Shown here one piece after another: positions 37,276 through 49,711 of a stretch of 64,000 nt of DNA (positions are counted from its first letter, which is position 1; each line of letters begins with the position of its first letter). This DNA is from Tulasnella sp. 424. Lineage: Eukaryota > Basidiomycota > Agaricomycetes > Cantharellales > Tulasnellaceae. The translations under genes were made by a program, and so were the position numbers. The DNA is taken from the NCBI GenBank assembly GCA_019633425.1, contig WSUB01000063.1:1-64000 (forward strand), given 5' to 3'. Under the pieces are notes generated by a model. It had not been told where the DNA came from. It searched no databases and saw only the letters and a program-made list of their open reading frames with translations.

Positions 37276-39105
37276 CTAAGGCTCCAGGTACTGTCGAAGC
37301 CGTAGATCATCCTCCCTGATGGTCAGGATTTCTTCAAGTCTGGTTCGCAGCTGAGCCTCGCTGCCACGTAGAGTTATACCTTTATTCACGTTTGAGTGTA
37401 TCTTCAGGTTCTTCTTAATACTTGCGAGAGTGAGGCCATGGCATTGGCTTGGTTGAGCGATGATTGGGAACTTGACTTCGTAGTCGACGCAATACTCGGA
37501 GTCCAAACCTGCTCACGAGACCAATTGAGAAAGGTGAAAGGACGCAACAACTGAAACACTGACTATTCATATACTCCTGGCATTCGGCCGGCGCGCGCAA
37601 AATAAACCTGCGCTTACGTTCATGAAGTGCGCGCGCGAATCTTCTAAGGCCAGACATGGTAACAGAAGTCTCCTTCAAGTTGGTCAAGGAAAGATGTTCG
37701 AGGAAGGCGAGCGCAATGAGAGAGGCATCTGTTATGCCGAGGTTCCCGCTCAGCGTGAGCATTCGAAGAGGAGATCGAAGGGCCGTTAGAGGAAATATAC
37801 TAGGTCGAGGAAAGGTCAGCTGTTGGTCGCGCGTCGTCATCTGGGTCGTTCGTAGAAACTTACCAGGAATCGTCGATGTCGGTGTAGTCAAGAAACAAAT
37901 CAGTCAGAGCAGGCAGAGAGACGAGGAACGTTATGGTTGATCTAGGTAACGGCACCGAGCTTAGGTCAAGCGTTGCTAGCGAGAGGAAGTCACTCGGTTG
38001 CTCGAAGACTTCCGACAAGTTGTCTGCCATGAGTTATCCGTCAGATTGCCATTATGAACCCAACCTCACCTCTCAAAGCATCCCGGCCACCTTCATTTAA
38101 CCCCTGAAAGGTGTCCAAAGACTCCGTCATCGTGATGGAGTCAACGTGGGCGCCTCGAAAGAGTGAAAGTGAGTGGCGAGTGAGCAACCCTAAAGACGAT
38201 TTAACAGTAAGTCAACGTTGGAGGATAAACCACCTGGTTCCGCAAACCGTTTTCTGAGAGATAGTCTACGACATCTTGATGTGTAGTCGGTTGGAGTGCG
38301 GATAATCTTTGACCAAGCCGGGCCCCGCAAAACATACCGTCAAGTTGTTCCACTAGGCTGTTGATGTCGGTCGTTGTTTTGGACTTGGAATTAGCTGAAA
38401 ATCATTCTACGTCAGATTATAGATGAGGGTGCCGAGGAGGAAATTCTTACCGCCAGGATGTTTGACACGACATGTTTGCGGCACTCGACGTCCTCCTTTA
38501 GGCCCTAAATCTTCGGGGATACTGATTTCACTAGTTTGAAAGGCATCGACTTGGAGTTTCAAAGCTTCTGCGCGGTCACTAAGCATGAAGGAGGACGAAT
38601 CGTACGAGTCTGTCGATTTGATCCGCTTCGAAGGACCGAGAAGATCGTCATGAACGGATTCGGCGTCAGAGTCGGTAGGAGTCTCGTAAGGCGGCGTGGG
38701 TAGCTTGCGTTTCCGGTGAGGAGCAAGGTCTCTTGGGAAAGAAGGACGCCATGGCACAGGGTCGGCTGATACGTTGGCAGCAAGTGGTTTTAGGGGATGA
38801 GGTACCATGGATTTTGCAAGGCGTTGCTTTATCGGGCGAAGAGTCTTTTCTTGGGCTGCAAACGATTTCCGAGGTTCTCTGAAGGGTTTTTCGTCAGTTC
38901 CATGAGCTTCTGGAGCATCAGAGTCGTTCGTGATGTCTCGGAGTCCCTTTGAAAGCTTCAGCGCGAATGTTGTGCAGTTATCCTTTTCGGAAGCAGCTTT
39001 ATTTTCCCGAGCGATATGAGAGAGAAACATCTTTCTTGATATCTTTGGATACCATAATGGGTTTGCTTCATCGACGATTGGCTTGACGGGAAGGGTTCGA
39101 GTCAT
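37276..39105 (-). CDS. Hypothetical protein with C-terminal leucine-rich repeats
   Basis: Not recognised as a named protein. The N-terminal exon (about 235 residues from MTRTLPVKPIVDE) is basic, Ser/Pro-rich and probably disordered, with nuclear-localisation-like clusters such as HRKRKL. The C-terminal half, assembled over several short exons, has LRR-like spacing: FLSLATLDLSSVPLP, LVSLPALTDLFLDYTDIDDS, SPLRMLTLSGNLGITDASLIAL, FLEHLSLTNLKETSVTMSGL. The last exon ends RQYLEP. An in-frame ATG at 39147 would add 14 residues. The upstream and downstream unknown genes on this strand give no functional hint. Exon joins between 37900 and 38400 are approximate. Confidence 0.6.
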
Positions 39106-39315
39106 GGTGGACGCGCCTGAGGAGTGGTGGTCAGAGAAAACAAACAAGACGTCCCGCGCTCATGTGATCTGGAAGTCGAGCACGACCTACAGCGTCGTCT
39201 CTTCACGGACCGAGGAACTTGGTTTCAAGATAGAAAGGTTACATCTAATCTACGAGACAATAACAAAATAGAAGAATAAAGGCTGAAGCTACAAGGGGGA
39301 ATTCTATGAACACAG

Positions 39316-40823
39316 TCAGGTCCAGTCCGGCATCCAATCCGAGAGATCATCATCTGCTGGAGTTGTCGAACCGAAGAACTCTTCCTCGCTAGCGTCGCAG
39401 TCTTCAAATAGGTGGTCGATATTTCTATAGCGACTGTTCAACCCCAGCCGAAGGCCTCCCTGAACTGATGGAACTTCGTCGTCAGCGTCCGTTCCGGCGA
39501 GCTCAACTCCATCTACGTCTTCTTCGTCGATTTGCATGGCTTCCACCATGTCTTTTGAGCTCGAGCTCCTCTTTTCGCTTCGTAGGATACCACCAGCTAG
39601 GCCCCTCAAGCCTTCTCGACGTGTAGCACCATCCTCATCTTGAAGCTTGGAGTTCGATTAATTTCTTAGTACCGCATCGCCCGAAAGACAAGCCTTCTCA
39701 CCTGGGGATGACGAATAATGGCTTTCTGTGACGCGTCGCCTGTCCCTTTCGACCAACCTGACCGCTTCCCGAGTGCTGCTCTTCGCCCGGATATCTTCCT
39801 CGGGCTTCCTCTCGCGTCGCCGTTGTCCTTGCGCCCACCATTTGGTGCCTCTGATGACGCGGTAAGTTCTCCTTTCTCATCCCACAAGAGCACTAACATG
39901 ATGAGAATATCAGCATTATTTTGCGAACAGTCAGTCTCAGCAGTGGATCAAACAAACCTCGAACCCTCTTTGAAGCTGGCTGCTCACTTTCCGAGCTGTT
40001 CCCCTGGCTACCACCGTCCCCCGACGAATCTGGATCGTTCCGAGGCTCCAAATTTTCTTCTTCGTCCGAGCTCATGACTCTGAGGCCTGCCCTCCCCTTT
40101 CTCGCCGGCCTCTTAACGACTCCGTCCACCTTCGGAGACGCTTGCGAGCTTCTTCTACTGGGACTCGGTTCGCCCAAAAGCTTCCCTCGGCAAAACAGGG
40201 CTCCAATCTTGTACGACCTCCCGAGCGCCCTGTTGGCCAAAGCGTTTTGCATGTGTGGTTCGCTTATGCTCAAGAGAGGGAAAGGCTTGTCGAACGTGCC
40301 GAACGTCCTCGTTGGGGAGGCGAGGGTGAAAAGAAAGTGGTCCCAGAGCTGACGGAGGTATCCCGCCAACGGCATATCCCCTGCCACGTCTGTCTTGGTC
40401 CTTATCCTCTCAAAGACGCCGATCATGTCCACCTCGACCGCTTTGAGTTGCTGTGTGATTTTCTTGGTCGGACGGAACCACACCCCTGTGCAGCGCGATG
40501 GGTCCAAAGCCGGGTAGTCTGCTCGGCCAGGAGGGTACGCATTGCTCTGATCCCTTCTGGCGAGAAGGAGGGTTCCGCGAATGGGATCCTCGTAGAAGAT
40601 GCGAGAGAGAGTGAATTGTCGACTGATGAGGCGTGGTTCGACCCAGAAGGGTACGTGTTCAGGTTTGAGCAGTTTGCCAATTTCGACCTATTTCAAGAAA
40701 AATCGTCGGAATTCAAAGACGGAGCCAAACCAGTCAGTTCATTCCGTTCTATACAAGAAGTTCCGATTTTATCCATAGACCTACCGATTGGTGAACACGG
40801 AGGGAGGTCGTGTCGTCCTTCAT
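39316..40823 (-). CDS. Hypothetical protein with conserved-looking N-terminal domain and acidic tail
   Basis: Not recognised. A small first exon (MKDDTTSLRVHQS) splices over about 60 bases to a long exon. That exon encodes a folded-looking domain of about 150 residues: KLLKPEHVPFWVEPRL, LSRIFYEDPIRGTLLLAR, CTGVWFRPTKKITQQLKAV, AGYLRQLWDHFLFTLASPTR. A Ser/Glu/Pro-rich nuclear-type region follows (RRSSQASPKVDG, RVMSSDEEEN). Two more exons end in an acidic C-terminus (DHLFEDCDASEEEFFGSTTP; LSDWMPDWT). The joining of phases across all introns supports a real gene. No enzyme motif, membrane segment or signal peptide was seen. Confidence 0.6.
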
Positions 40824-41242
40824 CGCTGACGTACCGATAAGGGCGAAGAATTATGTCCTGCCTAAAAGGTCCTTAATTGTTCCTGAACGAAATACCACCG
40901 CCACCGTGTCCACGGTCCTCTAGCACAGCTCATACATTGCAGTTCTCTTTAAAGTAAATGCAATCGCTTCCGGGGTTCGGGTGCTTGAATCAGGACGCGG
41001 GGCTCACAGTGGAGTACTGAGTAGTGTGCGCGCGCTACACCACGATGCAGCGAATAAAGAAATGCATGTTCGTCTCATTTTAAAACATTATGAAAAGGTT
41101 GGTACAAAATGGAGACTAAAAGAACATCTACAATAAGCGTAAGGTATCATTCGAGGCGTAAAGGCATTATTGGAAGAGAAAATATATGTCGTGAATCATA
41201 TGGCAGTCGACGAGAAAGCAACCAAGCACGAGCTCGCATCAT
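40824..41242. other. Intergenic region upstream of the unknown gene
   Basis: Lies between two minus-strand genes: promoter of the gene starting at 40823 and 3' region of the Ham1-like gene. It is A/T-richer near 41060-41130. No RNA gene or repeat was seen. Confidence 0.5.
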
Positions 41243-44160
41243 TTACTTGGCAGCGGGAGCAGCACCAGGAGCAGGGACGCGCGAAGCGTCGGTATGAGGA
41301 GTGACCGTCGACGACGTGGGCGGGTTGACGATCGAGAACGCCTTCGAATGCCAGGTCTCGCCCTCTCCAACAGCAGCCTCCCTCTCAGCCTGCTTGTTGA
41401 TCCATCCGCTCTCGTGTCCAGCATTAGGAATGATCGTGGAATCCCTCTTGGAGACGATCTTGAACTGAGATCCGCTCTTCTGATGAACAGACTCCTTCTT
41501 GGACGCAGCTTCATCATGCTTGCGCTCAAACAGGCCCTTGATGGCATCTTTGCGAGACAATTCGTCGTTGCCCTTGGCTTCGTCCATGCGGTCTCGGACT
41601 TGGACAAGTTGCTCGTCGATGTACTCGAAGCCGGTGGTGATAGCGTCGGTGATGGCCTTGGAGATTTGCTTCTTGACGAGACCGGTGGCGAGAGGCTTGA
41701 GGGTCTTGTAGAGGAGGTCGTGCTTGCTCTGGAGGAAAGGAAATTGGTCGCATGTCAGTTGAAAAGGTACGGAACAGGATTCTGCGCGAGACGTAAACTC
41801 ACATCACGGACGGAGAACTTGAGCGAATCAAGCTTAACGTTGACGTGCTTGACGTGGAAGACGCTCGTGCGGTCCTTGGGATCGGCCGAGGCGAGCTGAA
41901 CGGTGACAGTCAAGCCCTCGCCACCAAGGAAGACGTCGGCAAGACCAGAGTCCTTGATCTTGGGGAAGCCGTTCTTCTTGTTGAAGTAGAAGGCAACATC
42001 GCGCATGTCGGCTTGGACTTGAGAGAACGTGAAAGTGAAATTGTGGTGGTTCTTGTCCGGGATGGCCTTGTAAGGAGAGAATTGGAAGAAGTTGTGCGCT
42101 TCCAGAGAGATGATGCTGCAAGAGGTGAAGAACGATTCAGTTAGTCGGGATCCAGCAGGACAATTAAGGTTAGGTACATACTTGGGGAAGAGGTTCGCTC
42201 CCTGCAAAGTCAAGTTCTCGATAACCAAATCCAAGGTGTTGTCGGTGTATTCGATACGCGGGATGGGGATGTATCCAACTTTCTCGATGACGGCCGGGAG
42301 GATGACACTGCGGATGTCTCCCCAGAGTTGAGGCTTGAAGGTCAAGTTGCCATCAGCATCGAAGAGGAGGTCCTTGGTGAGGCGCTTCCAATCAGCAGAG
42401 AACCTGTTGAGGAGAGGATCGTCGCTCCAAGCCTTGAACCAAGCAGCGAGAGCGTCGAAGAGGTTGTCCATGTGACCCTTGTACTTGTCGGTGAAGTAGG
42501 CGCGGCCAGAGTCGGTGAGTTCGTCCCAGCGGCGAGTGCATTGAGGGGAGAGCACGTAGCCGGGTTCGAGGAGGGTCTATTGATGAGGACACCACATCAA
42601 TAACAGTCAGTTTCGCGAGAGAGCTGATGTAATAGGTGTTCGCACCTTTCGAATGAAATCATCAAAGTCGCGGAACCAGTTCCTCAAACCCTCATCCTTC
42701 TGAGCGTCTTCGTACAAAGCTCGAGAAGCATCTTCGATACCCTCCATGCTCCTTCCATTGGCGAAGCGCTCGAGCAAAGTGCGGAGCTCGGTAGAAGCTT
42801 GGCGGAGAGCGGGGTCGCTGAGGACTTCGGAAGCTTGGCCGGTAGTATTGGAGGAGAGGTTTTTGCCGTGACCAATATAGGTCTCAAAGGTGTCGAGGAA
42901 CCAAGTGAGAGCTTGGACGTAGTCTTGGTGCTTTTGGCATTCGACGATAACCTATGTACCGAGCCACGCAACGTCAGCCGTGTGTCCAACCTTGGTAGGA
43001 GAAAGTCGATGACGTACCTTCTTCAAGCGGTAGATGAATTGGTCACGCCTGTCCTCGGGGAACTCGTCCCTGAGGAAGTTCTTAGCCCTCTCGACGTGCT
43101 CGTTCGCCTGATCCTTGCGCTCATCGGGAATGCGGTCGGTGACAGAGTTGTACCCAGCAACGAGGCGCTCCTTCAAAGACTTCTTGGTGCCATCGGGGTT
43201 GTCAGTTGACACAGCGGCCTTGGTCTCGTCGAGGTGAGCTTGGGCAGTAGCCTGGGCATCCTGGGCAGCTGAGCCGGCAGTCCGAGTAGTTCCATCGGGA
43301 TTGGTGATGATGGTGCTGCCGGTCTTGGGGTCGTGAGTGACTTGACGACCGCCGACGGTTCCACCGACCTGAGGAGTAGCGTTGGTGCCAGTCGGGCCGG
43401 TGGCGCCGGCAAAGTGGTCGGAGGGAGCGGCGTCGTCGACTTGCGCGAGTTGATCTGGGTGAGGACGAGCCTTTTCACCGGCTTTCATGGCTCCGCGAGC
43501 GAAGAGGTCGCGACCGATGAGTTGGATGTCAGAGAGGAGCTTGCGAGCTTCCGAGTTGGTGAGGACGAGGGTTAGGAGAGTGCGGAGATTGGCAATAGCT
43601 AGGAATCCGGTAACGACAGTGTTAGTTCACACAAAGTATCAAAAATCGAATGACATGGCCAGTACCTTGTCGACCATCATTCTTAGCGTCAGCCTTGGTG
43701 ATGGGAGAGGCCGCGTCGGTGTCGACCTTGGCCTTGTTGAAGTCGGTCTCGGTAGTATGCCAGATAAAGTTTTGGAAGAGCTCGTCGGCGTTCTTGTCCT
43801 TGACGATCAGACGAGCGGTCTCGATGATGTCGCGGGAGTCGGAGACGAGTTTTTGGCCGTCTGGTGAGAGCTCGTTGACCTTGATTGGGGAATGGGAGTT
43901 GATGTATTGCAAGGTTTCGTCGATTTGCTGGTTGTCGGGGAGCTTGCCGGCGCGGAAGGCTTCGATGACGCCATAGAAGCGCATCTTGCGATCAACATCG
44001 GCAGCTTGGGCTGTTCGATCGGTAGGATGGGTAACCTGAATAGGGAATCAGGGGTGTGGCGCGTCAGTAGGCCTGACGTATGGAAGGTATGGGGTGGAGC
44101 GCTTACGGAGTTCTTGCCTGGATGGGCAGAGATTTCGGAGGTAGCGTTCGCGAGGGACAT
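41243..44160 (-). CDS. Ham1-like protein (fungal lipid-binding-fold family)
   Basis: Large fungal-specific protein of about 850 residues resembling the HAM1-like N- and C-terminal domain family (named for hyphal anastomosis). The N-terminus runs SLANATSEISAHPGKNS, then MRFYGVIEAFRAGKLPDN and SDSRDIIETARLIVKDKNADEL. A Gly/Thr-rich insertion (GGTVGGRQVTHDPKTG) follows. The central part has helical segments and repeating beta pattern (IPIPRIEYTDNTLDLVIENL, ISLEAHNFFQFSPYKAI, FTFTFSQVQADMRDVAFYF, GLTVTVQLASADP, VNVKLDSLKFSVRD), reminiscent of tubular lipid-binding folds; this is inference. The tail ends GAAPAAK. Several short introns. The start at 44160 is the first ATG. Biochemical function is unproven. 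Confidence 0.75.
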
Positions 44161-45588
44161 TGTGGTATACGTTAATTGAGTTTTCAACTACTAGAATCCC
44201 TGTTGAATGAAGTGGTTAAGGTATGTGGGTTTGCTGAGGGATGAAAGGGGGAAGACTTACGAGAGCTCGGGGTACTGGGTATACTGCGAGAGTGGACTGA
44301 GGAGAGGGAGAGAATTAGACGATGATAACGGGGAAGTGGTGGGTGGGTTTGATGTCTATATATGCGCCGTTTGGTCTTTGACGGGGGGGGAAGTGGTGCA
44401 GGTATGACGTCCCGTGGTGGCTGATCGCGACGTCATTCTAAGGTTCCAATTGTGCCTCAGTCCCACCCATCACTCCGATCTAGCCCAACCACATCATCGC
44501 TGGGTTTCCAATTTCATTTCCTGTAAACAAACAACAATACATCCTATTCATAAATTAGCTCATGGTTTGGTCGAAAGTGCTATATCTAAAGTCTAGACAA
44601 CCACGGTGACGCACGAACCGGGATTTAACCATTTCGTTCCGGTTTTCAAAAATGACGCACCACTTCAAACTCATTCCGCGAAATTCTTTGTCGTTCGCTC
44701 AAATCGGAGATCGAAGAAAGAGCAATGGATTTTGAATGGTGTGGAGCTGAGGGCGCGCATCCTCCAACGACATCGCCGTGGCTTGCTGAGTGGAGCAGCT
44801 CTTCACCTTGACTGGGGCAGAGGGATTCGCATCACATCCGGAGCCGAGTATTGGCTCTTTTGTGGCGCGTACCTAAATCTGTCGAAGGGCAATCATTCAG
44901 CTGATTTTCGGTCTGAACGACATGGTGGTAGGTACGAACGGGAGTTTGTTCTATGATGGATCCTCTAGTGATCGAAGGTTAGAGTCGACTGTGACGATGA
45001 CCTTAATGGTCACGCGAGTGAATTGCACATCGAACTCACCACGAGCAAGTACTAGTGCGAATACCGAGTCCAGCATGACGTCCGAGGAACAAAGACCACT
45101 CTTCTTTGACCCCACGAAACGGTCCGTGCCCTCGACCTTTGCTTCGAACTTGTCTCGGACCCGACAATCGAAACGCTATTCTCACTCGCTTCGAGTATAG
45201 ATATTCCTCAACGCAACGTCAATCAAAACTTTGGTGCACTTCAATATATATCCCGTTGTGTTGATTCGGAGTTTTGGGATTCGAAGATGTTAGCGCGGTT
45301 CTAAGGATTCCGTTCGATTAGTAGAATAGGGAACGACCACCAGGGTTCGAGGTCTCCCATTCAGTCCTTGTATTTTCCAAGATAAGGTCGAGGTCGTCAG
45401 AGGTGACGTGGTGTCGAAAATCTTGGTAGAGTGTGTCACAATAAGGATGGGGTGACAGTGACAGCGCGATCTCACATTCAAGCGTCACGAATGTTTACAT
45501 TCCCGTCTATCCCCGTTTTGTTTCTTTCCAAACTGAAAGCCTTCCCACTTCGCTCGCCGCCTCATACTCCGCCATATACAAAAAACAA
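44161..45588. promoter_or_regulatory. Long divergent intergenic region Ham1-like to CTF18
   Basis: About 1.43 kb between divergent start codons. Plus-strand open frames at 44606-44956 (116 codons) and 44922-45200 (92 codons) have no recognisable motif and are left unannotated. They could be part of an unrecognised small gene or chance. The region just before CTF18 (45490-45588) is pyrimidine-rich, typical of a core promoter. Confidence 0.45.
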
Positions 45589-48500
45589 ATGTCGGTCCTA
45601 CTCAATGCAAGACCACAAGAACAAGAAACATATGATCCTCTAGCTGATGCAGAGGCCTTTGAGATGGACGACGACCCGTTAGCTGGGGAGGACGAGGAGC
45701 AGGATCCACTAGGTGGCAACGACGGCGACGACACCCGCGAACGTGATTCCCTAATTAACAGCCGCGCAAGCACCACCACCGCTCTTTCCACCGCGTCTCT
45801 CGATGAAGACGAAACGATGGGGAGCTCAATGCACGATGGACAAGATGACGAGGAAGATCCATTAGGCGGAGGAGATGATCGACGTGCAGACGACGACGAA
45901 GTTGACCCATTTGGAGATTTCGAAAGCGAGCCGAGACCGCCTCAAAGTGGAGGGTCGAGCATGTTGGACGACAGCGAAGGGAACGGGGGGTTGGGTGGAG
46001 ACGACGAGGACGAGGACGACCCGTTTGGACCGCCGACACGCGACGCTGACCGTACAGCAGAAGGACCATCGCCACTCGAACGTCTAGCTAGTAGGCTATC
46101 GCACGAGGAAGATGCGTCTATGAGTGGTGAGTGGGCACGCCGTTCTCTTCGTCCTCGTTGACCCGCTGCTCATCACCAACCTGTTGTCCTCCCCAAAGAT
46201 TCGCGTACCGACTTCGACTCGTTATTCCCATCCCTATCTACCGGCCCCTCCTCTTCATCCGCCCAAGCATCTTCAGCTGGTCCTCCCATCGTTGCGCGGT
46301 CCTTCAACGGGCGGCGCGTTACATTCTCAAGGAAGGTGAAGCGAGTTCCAGAGACCAAGCTGGCATCGTCATCGGTGAGCCTTCCTCCATCTCGCTCGAG
46401 CCATATAGGAATAAACCATATTTTGTCTGTGCAGCGTCTAGACTGCTCGAAATTACTTGCAGTCCCCATCCATCGAATGATGGACAGTCTGGCAACGACA
46501 GCTTCGCTCACGAGGTCCATCACGCTTCCTGTCCGAAACCAATACCAGCGACTAACGACCGCAATCTTTACCCATAGCACTTCAAGGGCTTCTCAAGTTA
46601 CGGAACACGGTGGCCCCGCTACGCCCATTTGCAAAGACATGTGGGTAGACAAGTACCGTCCGAAACGATTTACAGACCTCGTTGGAGACGAGGTACGACT
46701 ACTTGCACCTTCGGAAACCTACTTTAAAGCTAATCTTACCCCTTATATCATCCAAATCAGAGCGTGCACCGAGCTGCACTTTCGTGGTTGAAAGAATGGG
46801 ATCAATGCGTGTTCAAGAAACGTCCTAACGCGAACAACAAACGTAAACGAGAGGCTCGTGCGGGTGGCGATAGTAATCAGAACGAAGGACAAACAAGACC
46901 GCCGGATGAATGGGGTCGGCCCCAGGAAAAGGTATCAGGATGTTCCCGTATCTCAAAAGGAGTTGAAGTCGGTTTCTGAAACGATGTAATCCCCATTCCC
47001 AGATTCTCCTCCTCTCCGGACCACCAGGATTAGGCAAGACCACGTTAGCACACGTCGTCGCTGCACAAGCCGGATACAACGTTCTTGAAATCAACGCAAG
47101 GTTCGTGGATAGAATCTCCGAAAAGGGTTGTGCTCTGTTGAGGCTGAGCGTCTTCCACGAATTCAGTGACGCTCGAACGGGAAACATCATCGACGAACGA
47201 ATTAAACCTGCTCTCGAGACTGGTCAAGGGCTTGGGAAGAAGAAACCTGTGTTGGTCGTTGTTGACGAGGTTGATGGTGCCACGGGCGAAAACGTGAGTC
47301 TCGAGATGACCGGATGAAGGAGTCAGGGTCGGCATTTACCTCGGTACTATCTGACCTGCAGAGCACGAGCTTCGTCGCCAAGTTGATCCAACTGACAATC
47401 GACGGAAAGCGGAAAAGTAAGAACGAGTGACCTTTCCTCTGCCTTTGACCAAACCTGTCTGAGACGGCTGTTTCTTTGCTCAGAACTAAAGCCAGGCGAG
47501 AAGCGAAACCCCAAGGAAAAGCAACCTCTGCTACGACCTATCATTTGCATATGCAACGACTTGTGGGTGTCTTTTTCGACGTGCTGGAACGTAACTCAAT
47601 TCTCTTTTGTGTGTAAAAGATGGGCTTCGTCCATATTGAGACTACGGTCTATCGCTCGCATCGTCCAATTCCGACCACCAGTACCAACTCAGCTGGTCAA
47701 GCGTCTTCGGGAGATCTGCGATATCGAAGGATTGAAGGCTGAGAGCAGGGCACTTACCCTCCTCGCCAACGTAGCAAAGAGTGATTTCCGTGGATGCCTA
47801 AATACTCTTCAGGTGAGTGGTGCCAATCCTCAGCTCACCACTAACGCACACGTTCTGACGACTGCATTGCTATCATTTCTGTAGATGATCCATACCCGGC
47901 GACAAGAAGTAACCGAAGTCGTCGTGCGTAATGCCACTGTGGGGATGAAGGAATCTGAGACTACGACTCAAGCTGTGTGGAACGATATCTTCCTTCCGTT
48001 ACCCAAGAAGCGCATCAAAGATATGGGCATGACTGATGAGGAATGTAACAAGTACGTGAATCGGCTGGCGAGGATGGTGGAAGCTAGTGGGACGATGGAC
48101 AAGGTCATGACAGGTATGTGTGCAAACGTCCCCAGTGCGACTATTGAAGTACTGGAGCTCAGCCTTTTTGCATACGTATTCATCAGGTTGCTTTGCTCAT
48201 TATGCATCACTACACCATGCCGACCCCTCATGGAAGCGGTACCTCAAGGCTCAAAAGTGGCTCACAACATTCGACTTGTTTTCGTCTACGATGAGGACGG
48301 AACAAGAATATGCAGTGTTGCAGTATATGCCGTACATGATTGTACCTATGCATCACATCTTTGTGGATAGCGGGAATCCGAAAGTAGGGAATCCCCGCGC
48401 GGATTGGGAGGTAAGGAAGCTACGCGCGACCTTCCTGTTGACTGGAGCTTAAACTGTTCGATGGGTTTTCTCCGTCTGTATATTCAGTGTCACGTCAAAG

Positions 48501-49548
48501 CGAAAGCTTGCGAAGAGATTTACAAGTCGCTTTCGGGTTGCGTTGTGGCAGATCATGGACGTCACACTGCCAGTTTCCGCCACCTGCTCACCAAGGAAGT
48601 CGTCGTTGCCGAGTTCGCACCACTCTTGAACCGCATCATTTCTCCCCCGCTGAGACCGGTAAGTTCGATGAATCGCATCTATCCTAGCTTCTTTGACTAA
48701 AGAGAATTCGCTGCTTTCGAAATATATAGGTAAACAGTCAGGTCATCAAACCGCAAGAACAGGCAATGCTTAAGAAACTCGTCCATGTGATGGTCTCGCT
48801 CGAGCTGAGGTTCGTTCAGGAGAGAAACGAGGATGGTCAATTGATGTATCGCTTGGATCCGTGAGTTCTGTCCTTCTTAAGAACTTCGAGCCTGCTGTGG
48901 CTAACCAAATACCAAACGTCAGCCCGGTCGACGTTTGTATTACGTACGATGGGAAGAGAGCCTCCGATATACCCCCACCTCGCTATGCCGTCAGACACAT
49001 GGTCGCAGCCGCGGTACGTTGTTCGGTGCTACTACAGGTTCTTTATCACTCCTGGTCGCTGACTGCCCCTGCCTCGAACCCTTGCAGATCGAGGATGAAT
49101 ACGCAGCTCGTCAGCTGGACGCTGTGGAAAAGAGTCAAGGCCGAAAAGTTTCGTCCTTCTTTGGCAGGCAAAAGGCCGTTGCACCTGATCCTGAGGAAGA
49201 TCCCGAAGCTCCCCATGAAACCGGGGATGGACCGCAGGATGAAGGTCAGCTCGGTCGCCGAGAGGCGCCTGAGGCGGCTAGCAAAAAGGCCGACCTGAAA
49301 GTTCAAGAAGCCGAGAAAGTGCGTTTTGCGGTTGACGGCCCTCCAGGAATAAGCTTATTGAACTCGCTTCTGGAATGTAGGAACCTGTGGATTTCTTTGG
49401 TCGACCCATCAAGCGGAAACAGCCAGAGCCAGTAAAAGATGCGCCTGTCCCAGCCCCACCGCAGAAAAAGGTCAAAGTCGCATACAAGTACAATGAAGGA
49501 GCGTCTGCAGCTGTTCGGAAACCCATCAAGATGCACGCTCTTCTGTGA
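45589..49548 (+). CDS. CTF18: Chromosome transmission fidelity protein 18 (alternative clamp loader large subunit)
   Basis: Large subunit of the Ctf18-RFC clamp loader, which loads PCNA and supports sister-chromatid cohesion and the replication checkpoint. The acidic N-terminus has repeated DPL/DPF motifs. The AAA core is intact: LWVDKYRPKRFTDLVGDE-type start (WVDKYRPKRFTDLVGDE), ALSWLKEWDQCVFKK, Walker A SGPPGLGKTT, a NIIDERIKPALE segment, Walker B VVVDEVDGA, PIICICNDL and FRPPVPTQLVKRL. The C-terminus has the SSFFG and PVDFFGRPIKRK segments and ends AAVRKPIKMHALL, characteristic of Ctf18. At least a dozen short introns. The last about 600 bases are also present, decayed, in the downstream tandem repeat. 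Confidence 0.93.
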
Positions 49549-49711
49549 CACGCTTTCATGCTGCATTTCGCGCTGACGTATTCCTGGTGGCTGTATTATT
49601 ATTATCGATCGTGCTATACTTAATGTATCAAATACGGGACTGACATGAGTGGCTACTTGACTGTTAAGAGGCTCTTCTATAAATATATCTAATCTAGACC
49701 CTGTGCATGCG

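Noticed and set aside
42799..43209. Plus-strand frame of 136 codons
   Set aside because: Antisense to a well-supported exon of the Ham1-like gene.
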